Positions 17,129 to 25,735 of a DNA stretch of 55,746 nt are shown piece by piece. The stretch lies in NCBI RefSeq assembly GCF_000743715.1, contig NZ_JQEY01000017.1:1-55746 (forward strand), written 5' to 3'. The stretch's first letter is position 1; the number at the start of each line of letters is the position of its first letter. Origin of the DNA: Palleronia rufa. GTDB taxonomy: Bacteria; Pseudomonadota; Alphaproteobacteria; Rhodobacterales; Rhodobacteraceae. Under the pieces are notes generated by a model. The model did no database searches. It saw only the letters and a list, made by a program, of their open reading frames with translations, and had not been told where the DNA came from. The position numbers and the translations under genes were made by a program.

Positions 17129-17502
17129 TGGCCGATCGGTGCAGCGTATTGTTGGCCGGTTGTTCTCATGGCCGCGTAGTTGAATGGCCGCCCGGCATCT
17201 TGACGTGATGGCAGGATATCTAGTTGGCCGTGCGGCGGTCTAGGCAGTTTGGCCGCCCGGGCTCTCGGTCGTATGGCCGCGTGGCCCATTTGCCGCTTGT
17301 CATGTCGGCCCTTCGGCATCTTGGTGAGATATTCGCTTGGCGCGATGTTCGATATGGTCACAAAGTGCATTTGGCGCGTTGGCGTGATGGCCGCCTATGC
17401 TGGGTGGCCCCGAGTTGCGATATGAAATATGGCCGATTGGCCGTGTGGCCCAACGTCCGTGTAGCATGGTTGATAGGTTGTCATCATGGACGCGTGGCCG
17501 TT
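17129..17502 (+). repeat. Array of degenerate TGGCCGNN octamers with 8-base periodicity
   Basis: TGGCCG occurs exactly at 17129, 17153, 17169, 17185, 17225, 17250, 17274, 17388, 17430, 17438 and 17495, with many near copies (TGGCCC, CGGCAT, TGGCGC, TGGCGT) between them. From 17129 to 17225 every spacing is a multiple of 8. Thereafter the 8-base phase continues, apart from single-base slips near 17250, 17355, 17372, 17405 and 17430. Runs of adjacent units are plain, such as 17372, 17380 and 17388, and 17430, 17438 and 17446. The array lies between the VirC1-like gene and mobC and contains the putative nick site. It is not coding. Confidence 0.85.
17209..17220 (-). other. Putative oriT nick site (T-DNA-border/RP4-like nic)
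   Basis: The plus strand reads TGGCAGGATATC. The ten bases GGCAGGATAT equal the core of octopine Ti-plasmid borders, and the complement ATATCCTGCCA contains the ATCCTG/C nick consensus of VirD2- and RP4-type relaxases. By analogy the cut would fall on the minus strand between G and C of CCTG/CCA. A VirD2-like relaxase gene lies downstream. Inference: the transferred strand leaves with its 5' end toward lower coordinates, so virC1 and ardC would enter early. Confidence 0.7.
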
Positions 17503-17851
17503 TAGTAGGGTTGGCTTTGCAACGACGGCGCTGGAGGGCCCAGAAAGTTTCTGGGCGTGAAAGGGTGAGGAAGATGTATGGCGCCCTCCACCGGCCTCCG
17601 TAGGAGCCGGAAGGGGCATTCTCTCCGACGGACCTATGGTCCGTCTGCGCGCCTCGCCATCTGGCGAGACTTGCCGCCCGGCATCCGAGTGCCCCACGAG
17701 CGGGTCACGCCGGGCGCTGGTGGAGTCCCTTCAGTCTGTTCGCTGTCGCACGCCATCCTTCTCCGAAGGAGCGACAACGGACTGAAAGAACGTTGACAGG
17801 AACAGTATTTTGTATGACATATTATGAACGCTCGTCACTTCCGGTCATACC
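17503..17851. promoter_or_regulatory. Stem-loops and promoter region upstream of mobC
   Basis: Several inverted repeats lie here: GCCCAGAAA/TTTCTGGGC (17538-17556), GACGGACC-TAT-GGTCCGTC (17627-17645), CTCGCCA-TC-TGGCGAG (17653-17668) and a larger imperfect hairpin at 17730-17786. The larger one has arms TTCAGTC/GACTGAA and TGTCGC/GCGACA, capped by TCCTTC-TCC-GAAGGA. A TTGACA box at 17793-17798 is followed by an AT-rich stretch before the mobC start. GTATGAC (17812-17818) and GTCATAC (17844-17850) form an inverted repeat around the likely transcription start and could be an autoregulatory operator. Confidence 0.6.
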
Positions 17852-18388
17852 ATGCCGAAACGCTTCACGTTCAAGACGAAGCAAGACATCCTGCGTCTGG
17901 TCGCCGAGGGGCGGAAGGACGCGGAGGTCGCCGACATCGTCGGATGTTCAAGGCCGACGGTCTCGCGGCTGCGTCGGCGCGGGATCTCGACGGATCGCAC
18001 CACCCGCGGCCGCGTCCTTCAGGTTCGGGTCTCGCAGCGGGAGGCCGACGCCTTCGATGCCGTGCTCGACGCAGAAGACATGTCCGCATCGGAGATGCTT
18101 CGCCGGTTGATGCGGCTTTCGGCCGGGCTTGCCGACTTCCGCCGCGAGGAAATCGACGCGCTGCGTCAGAGTTCGAACCAAATGAACGCGCTGGCGCGGA
18201 ACCTCGTGCAGATGCTCCAGCTCGCGCGGGCGGGCCGGCTGCGCTGGAATCGTCGCGACGGCGAGCTTGTCGTCAGGCTTCTCGATCGGGTCGAGGACGT
18301 GGCAAGAGACCTCCAGGTTGTGAAGGCGGCCGGCGCGCGGGGTGCCGTCAGACGCGTTGAAGACGTAAGGGAGGGGGCCGATGCCTGA
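17852..18388 (+). CDS. mobC: MobC/VirD1-like relaxosome accessory protein with N-terminal HTH
   Basis: A 178-residue protein. Residues 8-45 form a resolvase-like helix-turn-helix (TKQDILRLVAEGRKDAEVADIVGCSRPTVSRL). The rest matches the bacterial MobC style: VRVSQREADAFDAVL, MSASEMLRRLMR, then SNQMNALARNLVQML and a coiled helical end. MobC/VirD1 proteins bind oriT and help the relaxase open the nick site. The ATG at 17852 directly follows an inverted repeat. The stop overlaps the relaxase start (ATGCCTGA), so the two are translationally coupled. The HTH fused to MobC suggests that it also represses this operon. Confidence 0.75.
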   Translation: MPKRFTFKTKQDILRLVAEGRKDAEVADIVGCSRPTVSRLRRRGISTDRTTRGRVLQVRVSQREADAFDAVLDAEDMSASEMLRRLMRLSAGLADFRREEIDALRQSSNQMNALARNLVQMLQLARAGRLRWNRRDGELVVRLLDRVEDVARDLQVVKAAGARGAVRRVEDVREGADA

Positions 18389-20270
18389 CTGGAGAACAGT
18401 CCAGCAGGCCGTCATCGGAGAGGTTCTGCCCGATATCGGCCGGCGCAATCGCTCGATGGGCGCGTTCCCGAAGCCCCGATATAGAAAGTCCGATGCCGGT
18501 CGGGGCAGGGCAGACAAGGCCGTCGGGCTGACCAAGAACGTCGCGCGGGTGCCCCAGAGCGTCGTGAAGCGCGTATCCGCCGGCGGCTGCCACAGCCGCA
18601 AGGAGCTCACCCGGCAGATGTCCTATATCCTCCGCGACGAGGCGCTGACGGCCTCCTGGTCGAACCAGATCGGCATTGAGCGGAGCTTTGAGGAAGACGG
18701 GATCGCGCGCGTCGTCGCGGACTGGACCGGATCCTGGGTCGGTGCGCCGAAGCGTGGGCATACCGACCACATCATCCTGTCGTTCCCGAAGGGCACCGAT
18801 GCCGGGCTGGCCGAGGAGATCGCGCGGGAATGGGGGCAGGAGGTGTTCGGGAGCGGCTTCTACGCCGATCGGTTCCGTTACGTAGCCGCGCTGCACCACA
18901 ACACCGAGCACGTCCACGCGCATTTCGTCGTGGACAAGGTGGGCATGGATCATGAAGCGTTCCTGTCGATCAGCCGTCATTCGGAGATCAACTACGACAT
19001 GATGCGCGAGCTGCACGCGCAAATCGCGTCCGAGCACGGTCTGGCGCTCAATGCGACGCCCCGCCTGTCGCGCGGGCTCATAGAGAACGCGCCTCGTGAG
19101 ACGGATGTGCAGGCTGCGCTGCAAGAGGGACGGGAGCCCTATGTCGAGCCGCTGTCCTTCGTCCAGCGCATCCAGCGCGAGGCATCCCTTCGGTCCTACG
19201 CGGCCGACTACCGATCGCTGGCCGGGATCGCGTCGATGCTGGACGACACTGAAGGCGACGGGTTCGCGGCCCGCCTGTTCCAGGGCGCCAGCGCGGCCGC
19301 CGCGCATCTTCTGAAAGGAGAACCGATCGTGTCCGATTTTGCCGATGTGAACGACATTCCCGCCGACACGATCGACCCGGCGGGCAGGATCGCGGCCGCG
19401 CGCGAGGCGCTGATTTCCGAGGCGCAGATGGCCTGGACGAAGATTCGGAACATGGAGCCGGGTCCGGAGCGTGTAGAGCTTGAAGGACAGTTCGCGGACC
19501 AGGCACGGTCCACCACGCAGCTCATCGGGCAGGACGCGTTCTTCCAGTCCCACGCCCGGGGCCCGGGCAGGGAGGTCGATCCCTACGCCGTCGCGCCGGT
19601 TGCGCTTCTTCAGGAGCGCGCGCGAGGTGACGGACGCTTCGCGGCCGAGGCCGATGCGGCGCTCGATGCCATCCGGGACCGGCTCGCCGACGCCTTCGAG
19701 CGGTTCGAGAGCAGGTTCGAGTGGGGCGACACCAATGCCGAGGAGATGGCGGCGCGCTTCGCCGCCGCCGATCGGAGCGCAGCGCAGATCCATGAGTGGC
19801 GCCCGGACGATCCGGATCGCCGGGCCGAATGGCTCGAGATGGAACGCGAGATGCGCGCCGAGGCAGAAAAGGTCGTCGCGTCCATCCCCGTCGGCCGCGA
19901 CCTTCTCGAGGACTTGGCGCGGCAGGAGCTGATGGAGGCCGAGCGGACCGACCGTCTGTCCGATATCGCCGCGCTTGACCGCCTGGCGAAGGAGGTTCGC
20001 GCCGACATGAGCGACGGCGATCTGGACCGGGTGGGGCGAGGGGAAATGGACCCGCTCATCGAGAAGATCAACGATCCGGGTCTACGCGCCGCCGTCGGAT
20101 CGGAGCTGCGGAACATGGGGCGCGTCGAAGATGGCCAGGACCTCGACGTGCGCGACAGCGAACCGGTCGGACGGTATCGTGATCTCGCGAGTGTCCATGA
20201 ACGCGCGGCCCATCGGGCCGAGCGGGGCAGGGGGCGTGACGAGGACATGGACCACGTGATCGACTTCTAG
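18381..20270 (+). CDS. virD2: VirD2-like relaxase
   Basis: A 629-residue relaxase. Motif I with the likely nucleophile Tyr82 lies in LTRQMSYIL. Motif II is HTDHIILSFPKG near residue 130. Motif III is HHNTEHVHAHFVVDK (His173, His177 and His179 for metal binding). It would cut the nic site, stay bound to the 5' end and pilot the strand through the coupling protein. The C-terminal 400 residues are charged and helical, without a recognised domain, and probably include the secretion signal. It lies between mobC (8-base overlap) and virD4 (17-base gap), as in Vir/Tra relaxosome operons. Confidence 0.85.
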   Translation: MPDWRTVQQAVIGEVLPDIGRRNRSMGAFPKPRYRKSDAGRGRADKAVGLTKNVARVPQSVVKRVSAGGCHSRKELTRQMSYILRDEALTASWSNQIGIERSFEEDGIARVVADWTGSWVGAPKRGHTDHIILSFPKGTDAGLAEEIAREWGQEVFGSGFYADRFRYVAALHHNTEHVHAHFVVDKVGMDHEAFLSISRHSEINYDMMRELHAQIASEHGLALNATPRLSRGLIENAPRETDVQAALQEGREPYVEPLSFVQRIQREASLRSYAADYRSLAGIASMLDDTEGDGFAARLFQGASAAAAHLLKGEPIVSDFADVNDIPADTIDPAGRIAAAREALISEAQMAWTKIRNMEPGPERVELEGQFADQARSTTQLIGQDAFFQSHARGPGREVDPYAVAPVALLQERARGDGRFAAEADAALDAIRDRLADAFERFESRFEWGDTNAEEMAARFAAADRSAAQIHEWRPDDPDRRAEWLEMEREMRAEAEKVVASIPVGRDLLEDLARQELMEAERTDRLSDIAALDRLAKEVRADMSDGDLDRVGRGEMDPLIEKINDPGLRAAVGSELRNMGRVEDGQDLDVRDSEPVGRYRDLASVHERAAHRAERGRGRDEDMDHVIDF

Positions 20271-20287
20271 GGCGAAGGAGCCGCGAC

Positions 20288-22534
20288 ATGCTGCAATCCA
20301 TGGACAGCGCCTGGCGGTTCCCGATCGCCGCCACGGTCGGACTGGCCGCCGGCACTTATATCGGAGCGGTCCTCGCCACGCTCTACGCGATTTTCGTCTT
20401 CGGGGACGGCGTGAACACGTGGAATGTGCTGGAGCCCTGGTTCCTGCGATATTCGCCGGCGCGGATCGCTGCCAATCCGGATGTTCGATACACGATTTGG
20501 CTCATCACGGCCTTTCCGGCCGTCGTGCTGGCAGGCGTCGGCATTAACTCGGTCCAGCGCGGGCGCCTCTCGTCCTACGACGATTCCCACTTTCAGACCC
20601 GGACCGAACTCAAGCGGAACAAGATGACCGCGCCGGTGGAGCGTCCCGGGTTCGTTTACGCGAAGATGACGAAGCCGCAGCGGCCGGGGCCGTTCGTGTC
20701 GGCAGAGCCGAACCGGTTCCCGCACGCGATCATGATCGGTCCGACCGGCCGCGGTAAGGGCGTGGGGTTCGTCTCGCCGAACCTCCTGAAGTTCGGTGGC
20801 AGCGCGATCGTCCTCGACCAGAAAGGCGAGAATTTCGAGAACACCGCGATCCATCGGGAGCGCGGGCTGGGCAACAGGATCTGGTATTTCTCGCCCTTCG
20901 ACTACGTGATGCCCGAAGGGACCGACGACACGACCCCGGTCTATACACGCACGCACCGGTTCAATCCGCTCGCCCGCATCGCCGCGCTGCCGAGCTGGGA
21001 GCAGCAATACACCGCGATCAACGCGATGGCCGACCTGTTCCTCATCGTCGAGAGTGTGAACGCGCAGAGCTTCTTCCAGGCCGGCCGCAGCCTCTTTGTC
21101 GGCGCCTGCCTCTACGCGATCGAAAAGGGCCGACCCACGATCGGCGAGGCGTTGCGGCTGATGACCGGGGGCGGGTTGAAGAAGGACAGCTACGTCGCCA
21201 TCGCCGAGTCCACGTCCAACCCGACCGTTGCGGAAATTTTCCTGACGATGGCGGACGAGACCGACAAGATCCTCGACAGCTATGTCAGCGTGATCCGCGG
21301 GGCAGGGCTGGAGCTCTGGCTTGACCCCGCCGTCGATCGGGCCACGAGCGAGAGCGATTTCGACTTCTCGACGTTCCGATCCGAGCCGCAGTCGCTTTAC
21401 ATCGTCGTGCAGCCCGAGCACCTGAAGACGCTAGCGCCGCTCATCCGCCTCCTCTTCGCCGATGCGATCGCCAGCCTGCAACGCAAGCTGCCAGGGCCGG
21501 ACGAACCGCATCCAGTCATGTTCCTGATGGACGAGTTCGACCAGCTCGGCCGCCAGCCGATGGTCCTCAACAGCATCAAGACGATCCGGCAATATGGCGG
21601 CCGGTTCTTCATCATCACGCAGTCGATCCCCGGTCTCGAGAGCATCTACGGGGAGACCGACCGCCGAGCGCTTCTCGCGGGGGCCGGGGTGCAGATCTAC
21701 ATGACGCCACAGGACGACCGGACCGCTCAGGTTCTGTCCGATGCGCTCGGCAAGCGGACGACCGTCAGCACCACCCGATCGCAATCGGTCATTCGGAAGT
21801 TCGACGAGAGCGGTAATGTCAGCCGTCGGTCGGAGGAACGCCCGTTGATCTCGCCAGCCGAAATCCTGCGCTTCCCGCTCGATCGCGTCCTGGTGCTGCC
21901 CGAGGGACAATACCCGATCCTGGCCCACCACATCCGGTATTTCGAGGATCATCACTTCGAGCGCATCTATGCGGCCCGGGTCGGCCACGAACTGCCCTAT
22001 CCGCCGCTCACCGAACCCGCCAAGCGGGCCAAGAAGATTGTCACCGCAGCGCCTGCCGAGACGAAACCGCTCACGCAGGAGCAGATGGTGTCCGGTCTCG
22101 CCGAACAGCAAAGCGGCTACGCCAGCCTCGCCGGTCGGGCGGAGCAGAAGCAGCGGCTCACATCCTCCGCCTCAGCTGGGCGTACCGCACCAACCAAGCG
22201 AGTCGATGCCCCTAACGCAAAAGAAGTCGCTGCCGAGTTCGAGGACGCGCGAGAGAGTGAGACTCGTCCGTCGTCGTCTCCTGTTCAGAGCGAGCGCGCA
22301 CAACCGTTAGCACGTCCGACCCCGGCAACTCACAAAGGCCGCCGGCCGCCTTCAAAGCGGGCCGATGCACCGAGCGCCGCGACAGTGGCGGCGCCGTTCG
22401 AGACAGAAGGGCAGAGGCGCGATAAGCGAGAAGCCGTCAGAGAAAGCGGCGCGGCAGATACGACGATTGAAAGAGATCCTTCGCGACCCGCCGGAACACG
22501 TTCTCGTCCCAGAAGGATCGCGGGCTCTTCCTGA
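20288..22534 (+). CDS. virD4: VirD4/TraG-type IV coupling protein
   Basis: A 748-residue inner-membrane ATPase that connects the relaxosome to a type IV secretion channel. Two membrane helices lie at about residues 11-38 and 68-86. The Walker A loop is GPTGRGKG (151-158) and the Walker B is MFLMDEFDQLG. IITQSIPGLESIYG is the family's conserved Gln-containing motif. The last 150 residues are a proline/alanine-rich, charged tail that may recognise substrates. The ATG follows GGCGAAGGAGC. No virB/trb channel genes follow; the operon ends here and is replaced by metabolic genes after a 370-base gap. Confidence 0.92.
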   Translation: MLQSMDSAWRFPIAATVGLAAGTYIGAVLATLYAIFVFGDGVNTWNVLEPWFLRYSPARIAANPDVRYTIWLITAFPAVVLAGVGINSVQRGRLSSYDDSHFQTRTELKRNKMTAPVERPGFVYAKMTKPQRPGPFVSAEPNRFPHAIMIGPTGRGKGVGFVSPNLLKFGGSAIVLDQKGENFENTAIHRERGLGNRIWYFSPFDYVMPEGTDDTTPVYTRTHRFNPLARIAALPSWEQQYTAINAMADLFLIVESVNAQSFFQAGRSLFVGACLYAIEKGRPTIGEALRLMTGGGLKKDSYVAIAESTSNPTVAEIFLTMADETDKILDSYVSVIRGAGLELWLDPAVDRATSESDFDFSTFRSEPQSLYIVVQPEHLKTLAPLIRLLFADAIASLQRKLPGPDEPHPVMFLMDEFDQLGRQPMVLNSIKTIRQYGGRFFIITQSIPGLESIYGETDRRALLAGAGVQIYMTPQDDRTAQVLSDALGKRTTVSTTRSQSVIRKFDESGNVSRRSEERPLISPAEILRFPLDRVLVLPEGQYPILAHHIRYFEDHHFERIYAARVGHELPYPPLTEPAKRAKKIVTAAPAETKPLTQEQMVSGLAEQQSGYASLAGRAEQKQRLTSSASAGRTAPTKRVDAPNAKEVAAEFEDARESETRPSSSPVQSERAQPLARPTPATHKGRRPPSKRADAPSAATVAAPFETEGQRRDKREAVRESGAADTTIERDPSRPAGTRSRPRRIAGSS

Positions 22535-22908
22535 CCTGGGCCAGATGCAAAAGGGTTTGAAGACTTGCGGCAACCCGAGAGCAGTCGTTCGGTCAGCGCG
22601 CGGCGAAAGCTGGCTTAGAGCCCACTTTGCCGAATGCTGCGCAGTGCATGAACAGCGGCTCTGGCGGACCGCGCTGCGGCGGCAGCACACTGTTCCATAT
22701 GTTCCTAGACCTGCAAAAGGGAGTGTTCCGAACGCCTACGAGGACGCTATTGCAACGACCGAAGCGTTTCATCCGGTCGTCCCGCATGGGCGCAGCTGAA
22801 AGGGACAGCGATGCGGCCGCGGCCGGTCTGAGGCGAGGCAACCGCATCACCCTGTCGCCCGTTCGTACCAGTAGGCGCACCTTCACCAGCCAGCACGAGA
22901 AAGGAACT
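22535..22908. other. Gene-free boundary between transfer and catabolic regions
   Basis: No gene is supported on either strand. This is where the conjugation operon ends and the cargo genes begin, so it may be an insertion boundary. No insertion-sequence ends, direct target duplication or tRNA could be recognised. AAAGGAA just before 22909 is the ribosome binding site of the next gene. Confidence 0.5.
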
Positions 22909-23358
22909 ATGGCAGACATGACGCTTGAAGACGTGGCCGAGGCGATGCGCAACATCGACTTCGGCATGCTCTCGACCAAGACGGAGGGCGGCGGCGTCGC
23001 TAGCCGGCCGATGAGCAACAACCGCGAGGTCGCCTACGCGGGGGACTCGTACTTCTTCTCGGACGAGGACACGCGCACGGTGGATGACATCAAGCGCGAC
23101 CCGAACGTGGCCGTGACCTACAAGGGCTCGCCCGTCGCGGGCGTGGCCGAGGTCATGGGCAAGCCGCCGCTCTTTCTGGCGATGGAGGGCAAGGCCGAGC
23201 TGATCCGCGACAAGGCCGCCTTCGAGCGGCACTGGGCGCCCGACATGGAGCGCTACTTCGGGCAGGGGATCGACACGCCGGGCCTTGTGTTCATCAAGGT
23301 CCACGCCGAGCGCATCCACTACTGGGACGGCGAGGACGAAGGCGAGATCGTCCTCTAG
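22909..23358 (+). CDS. Pyridoxamine 5'-phosphate oxidase-fold (general stress, split-barrel) protein
   Basis: A 149-residue flavin split-barrel protein of the general-stress-26 type. Features include FGMLSTKTEGGGVASRPMS (strand pair lining the flavin site), YFFSDEDTRTVDDIKRDPNVAVTYKG and VFIKVHAERIHYWDG at the C-terminus. Such proteins bind FMN or F420-like flavins, and most have no defined substrate. The ATG follows AAAGGAACT. It is followed 86 bases later by a luciferase-like monooxygenase, so a flavin-related pair is possible. It is not a true PdxH, because it is too short. Confidence 0.8.
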   Translation: MADMTLEDVAEAMRNIDFGMLSTKTEGGGVASRPMSNNREVAYAGDSYFFSDEDTRTVDDIKRDPNVAVTYKGSPVAGVAEVMGKPPLFLAMEGKAELIRDKAAFERHWAPDMERYFGQGIDTPGLVFIKVHAERIHYWDGEDEGEIVL

Positions 23359-23444
23359 GTCGCGCACCCGCCCGCGCGGACGCGACGCGATTGCGAGACC
23401 GCTCCCGCATTCCCATCTCCATCATGTAAACGAGGATCCTCCGC

Positions 23445-24443
23445 ATGCGCCATTCCGTGCTCGACCTCGCCCCCGTGCCCCAGGGGGCCGACGCCGCGCA
23501 GGCCATCCGCAACAGCGTCGACCTCGCGCGGCATGCGGAGGGCTGGGGCTACCACCGCTACTGGCTGGCGGAGCATCACAACATGCCCGGCATCGCCTCG
23601 GCCGCGACCTCCGTGCTGATCGGGCACGTGGCCGGAGCGACGCGCACGATCCGTGTGGGCGCGGGTGGGATCATGCTGCCGAACCACGCGCCGCTCGCCA
23701 TCGCCGAGCAGTTCGGAACTCTGGCCACGATCCACCCGGGGCGCATCGACCTCGGGCTGGGCCGCGCACCGGGCGGGGACTTGGCAGTGGCGCGCGCGCT
23801 GCGGCGCGGGCTGGGCGAGGACCGCTTCCCCGAGGACGTGGTCGAGTTGATGAGTTACCTCGGCGAGGCCGAGCCGGGCGCGCCCGTGGCCGCGCATCCG
23901 GGGCAGGGGACGAAGGTGCCCGTCTGGATCCTGGGCTCGTCGCTCTACGGCGCGCAGCTCGCGGCGCATCTGGGCCTGCCCTACGCCTTCGCCTCGCATT
24001 TCGCGCCCGACGCGCTGGAGCAGGCCGCCGCGATCTACCGGGACCGCTTCCAGCCCTCCGCACAGCTTGACCGGCCGCACTTCATGCTCGCCGTCAACGT
24101 CTTCGCCGCGGCGACCGATGCGGAGGGGGCCTTCCTGCGCACCTCCATGCAGCAGGCCTTCGCGCGGCTGCGGACGGGGCGTCCCGGCAAGCTGCCGCGC
24201 CCGGTCGAGGATATCGACGCGGCGATCGGGCCCGAGATGCGGCGCATGGTGGACCACGCGCTGCGCGTCTCCGCCGTGGGGTCGCCCGAGACGGTGCAGT
24301 GCGCCCTGGCCGCTCTGGTCGCCCGCCATCGGCCGGACGAGCTCATCATCACAGGGCAGATTCACGACCACGCCGCACGGCTGCGCTCCTTCGAGATCGC
24401 GGCAGAGGCGCTGGCCGGCCCGGACGCGCGGGACGCGGCCTAG
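23445..24443 (+). CDS. LLM-class flavin-dependent oxidoreductase
   Basis: A 332-residue luciferase-like TIM-barrel enzyme that would use reduced FMN and oxygen on an unknown substrate. Family marks are [24 protein letters not shown] near the N-terminus, [39 protein letters not shown], and [24 protein letters not shown] in the second half. It matches the well-populated alkanal monooxygenase-like single-component group. The start codon is ATG at 23445 with GAGGAT upstream. Its link to the phthalate genes is positional only. Confidence 0.88.
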   Translation: MRHSVLDLAPVPQGADAAQAIRNSVDLARHAEGWGYHRYWLAEHHNMPGIASAATSVLIGHVAGATRTIRVGAGGIMLPNHAPLAIAEQFGTLATIHPGRIDLGLGRAPGGDLAVARALRRGLGEDRFPEDVVELMSYLGEAEPGAPVAAHPGQGTKVPVWILGSSLYGAQLAAHLGLPYAFASHFAPDALEQAAAIYRDRFQPSAQLDRPHFMLAVNVFAAATDAEGAFLRTSMQQAFARLRTGRPGKLPRPVEDIDAAIGPEMRRMVDHALRVSAVGSPETVQCALAALVARHRPDELIITGQIHDHAARLRSFEIAAEALAGPDARDAA

Positions 24444-24508
24444 ACCGGGGCTGCCGGACGACTAGGTCGTCCTCCGGGCCCCTCCCGGTCCCGCGAAGGA
24501 TCGCCGCC

Positions 24509-25696
24509 CTGACCGACATCGCCCGCGCCCCCGCTCCGTCCGAAGCCGGCCCGACCCGGCTGACGCTCTTCGCGCTCCTGGCCTCCGCCACGCTGACGGT
24601 GATGGCGGGCGCGACCATATCTCCATCGCTCCCGGGCCTCGTGGCGCATTTCGCGGACGATCCCCGCGCCGAATGGCTCGTGCCCTTCATCCTCACGGCC
24701 CCGGGCCTCGCCATCGCGGTGGCCGCGCCGCTCTCGGGCGTGCTGGTCGACCGGACGGTGAAGCGCCGGGTGCTGCTCGCGGGCATCGTCCTCTACGTCC
24801 TCGCGGGATCGTCGGGGCTCTACCTCGATTCGCTCGACGCGATCCTGGTGGGGCGCCTCTTCCTCGGGCTCGCGGTCGGCGCGGTGATGACGGCGTCGAT
24901 GGCGCTCATCGCCGACGTCTGGGAGGGCGAGGCGCGGCAGCGCGTGCTCGGCTGGCAGGCCGCGTCGATGGGGGTGGGGGGCATCCTCTTCATCGGGGCG
25001 GGCGGGCTCTTGGGTCAGCTCGACTGGCGCGAGCCCTTCGCCGTCTACCTCGCGCCGCTCGCCCTGCTCCCCATCGTGCTGAAGGCCGTCCCCGCGAAGG
25101 CCCCGCGACGACGGGGCGAAGGCGACGCGACGGACGCGCCGTTCCCCTGGCGCCATGCGCTGCCGATCTACGCGGTGGCCGCCGCGGGGATGCTGACCTT
25201 CTACGTGATCCCGACGCTCATCCCCTTCGACGTCGCGGACCTCGTGGGCGTCGCGCGCGCCTCGGCCTGGACCGGCGCGGTGGTCGCCGCCGCGATGGTC
25301 GCCTCGTCGCTCGCCTCGACGCAGGTGGCGCGGCTGCGCCGGCGGCTCGCGCCCCAGGCCATCGGCGCAATCTCCTTCGGGATCGTGGCGATCGGCTACC
25401 TCGCGATCTCCACGCACCTGTCGATCCTCCCGCTCGCCGTCGCGCTGGCGGGGATCGGGGCGGGGCTAGGGCTCTTGATGCCGACCAACAACGCCTGGCT
25501 GCTCTCGCGCGTGCCCGACGCGATGCGGGGGCGCGCCTCGGGCGGCATGACCATGTGCCTGTTCCTGGCGCAGTTCTCCTCGGCCTTCGTCGGCGGCGCC
25601 CTCGTCGCGTGGGGCGGGCTCGACTTCGTCTACCTCGCGATGGGGGTCTTCGCGACGGCCGTCGCCGGGCTGCTGGCGCTCTGGGCACGGCGGTAG
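24509..25696 (+). CDS. MFS transporter, probably initiated at CTG
   Basis: A major facilitator with about 12 membrane segments, about 395 residues. The typical loop after helix two is GVLVDRTVKRRVLLAG, and helix 4 contains GRLFLGLAVGAVMTA. The first helix (LTLFALLASATLTVMAGA) lies before any in-frame ATG. The nearest upstream GTG (24299) would overlap the previous gene by 145 bases. A CTG at 24509, with GAAGGA 8 bases before it, is the best start. The substrate is unknown; drug- or metabolite-exporter relatives are common. It may move an aromatic acid, but nothing in the sequence shows this. Confidence 0.8.
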   Translation: MTDIARAPAPSEAGPTRLTLFALLASATLTVMAGATISPSLPGLVAHFADDPRAEWLVPFILTAPGLAIAVAAPLSGVLVDRTVKRRVLLAGIVLYVLAGSSGLYLDSLDAILVGRLFLGLAVGAVMTASMALIADVWEGEARQRVLGWQAASMGVGGILFIGAGGLLGQLDWREPFAVYLAPLALLPIVLKAVPAKAPRRRGEGDATDAPFPWRHALPIYAVAAAGMLTFYVIPTLIPFDVADLVGVARASAWTGAVVAAAMVASSLASTQVARLRRRLAPQAIGAISFGIVAIGYLAISTHLSILPLAVALAGIGAGLGLLMPTNNAWLLSRVPDAMRGRASGGMTMCLFLAQFSSAFVGGALVAWGGLDFVYLAMGVFATAVAGLLALWARR

Positions 25697-25735
25697 GGCG
25701 CCGCCGGGCCGGGCGCGTCACGGCGAAGGTCGTCC

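Noticed and set aside
17129-17502. CRISPR-like array or coding repeat
   Set aside because: The period is 8 bases, far below CRISPR repeat-spacer units, and it is not a multiple of three. Frames across it have no protein-like composition and no ribosome binding site.
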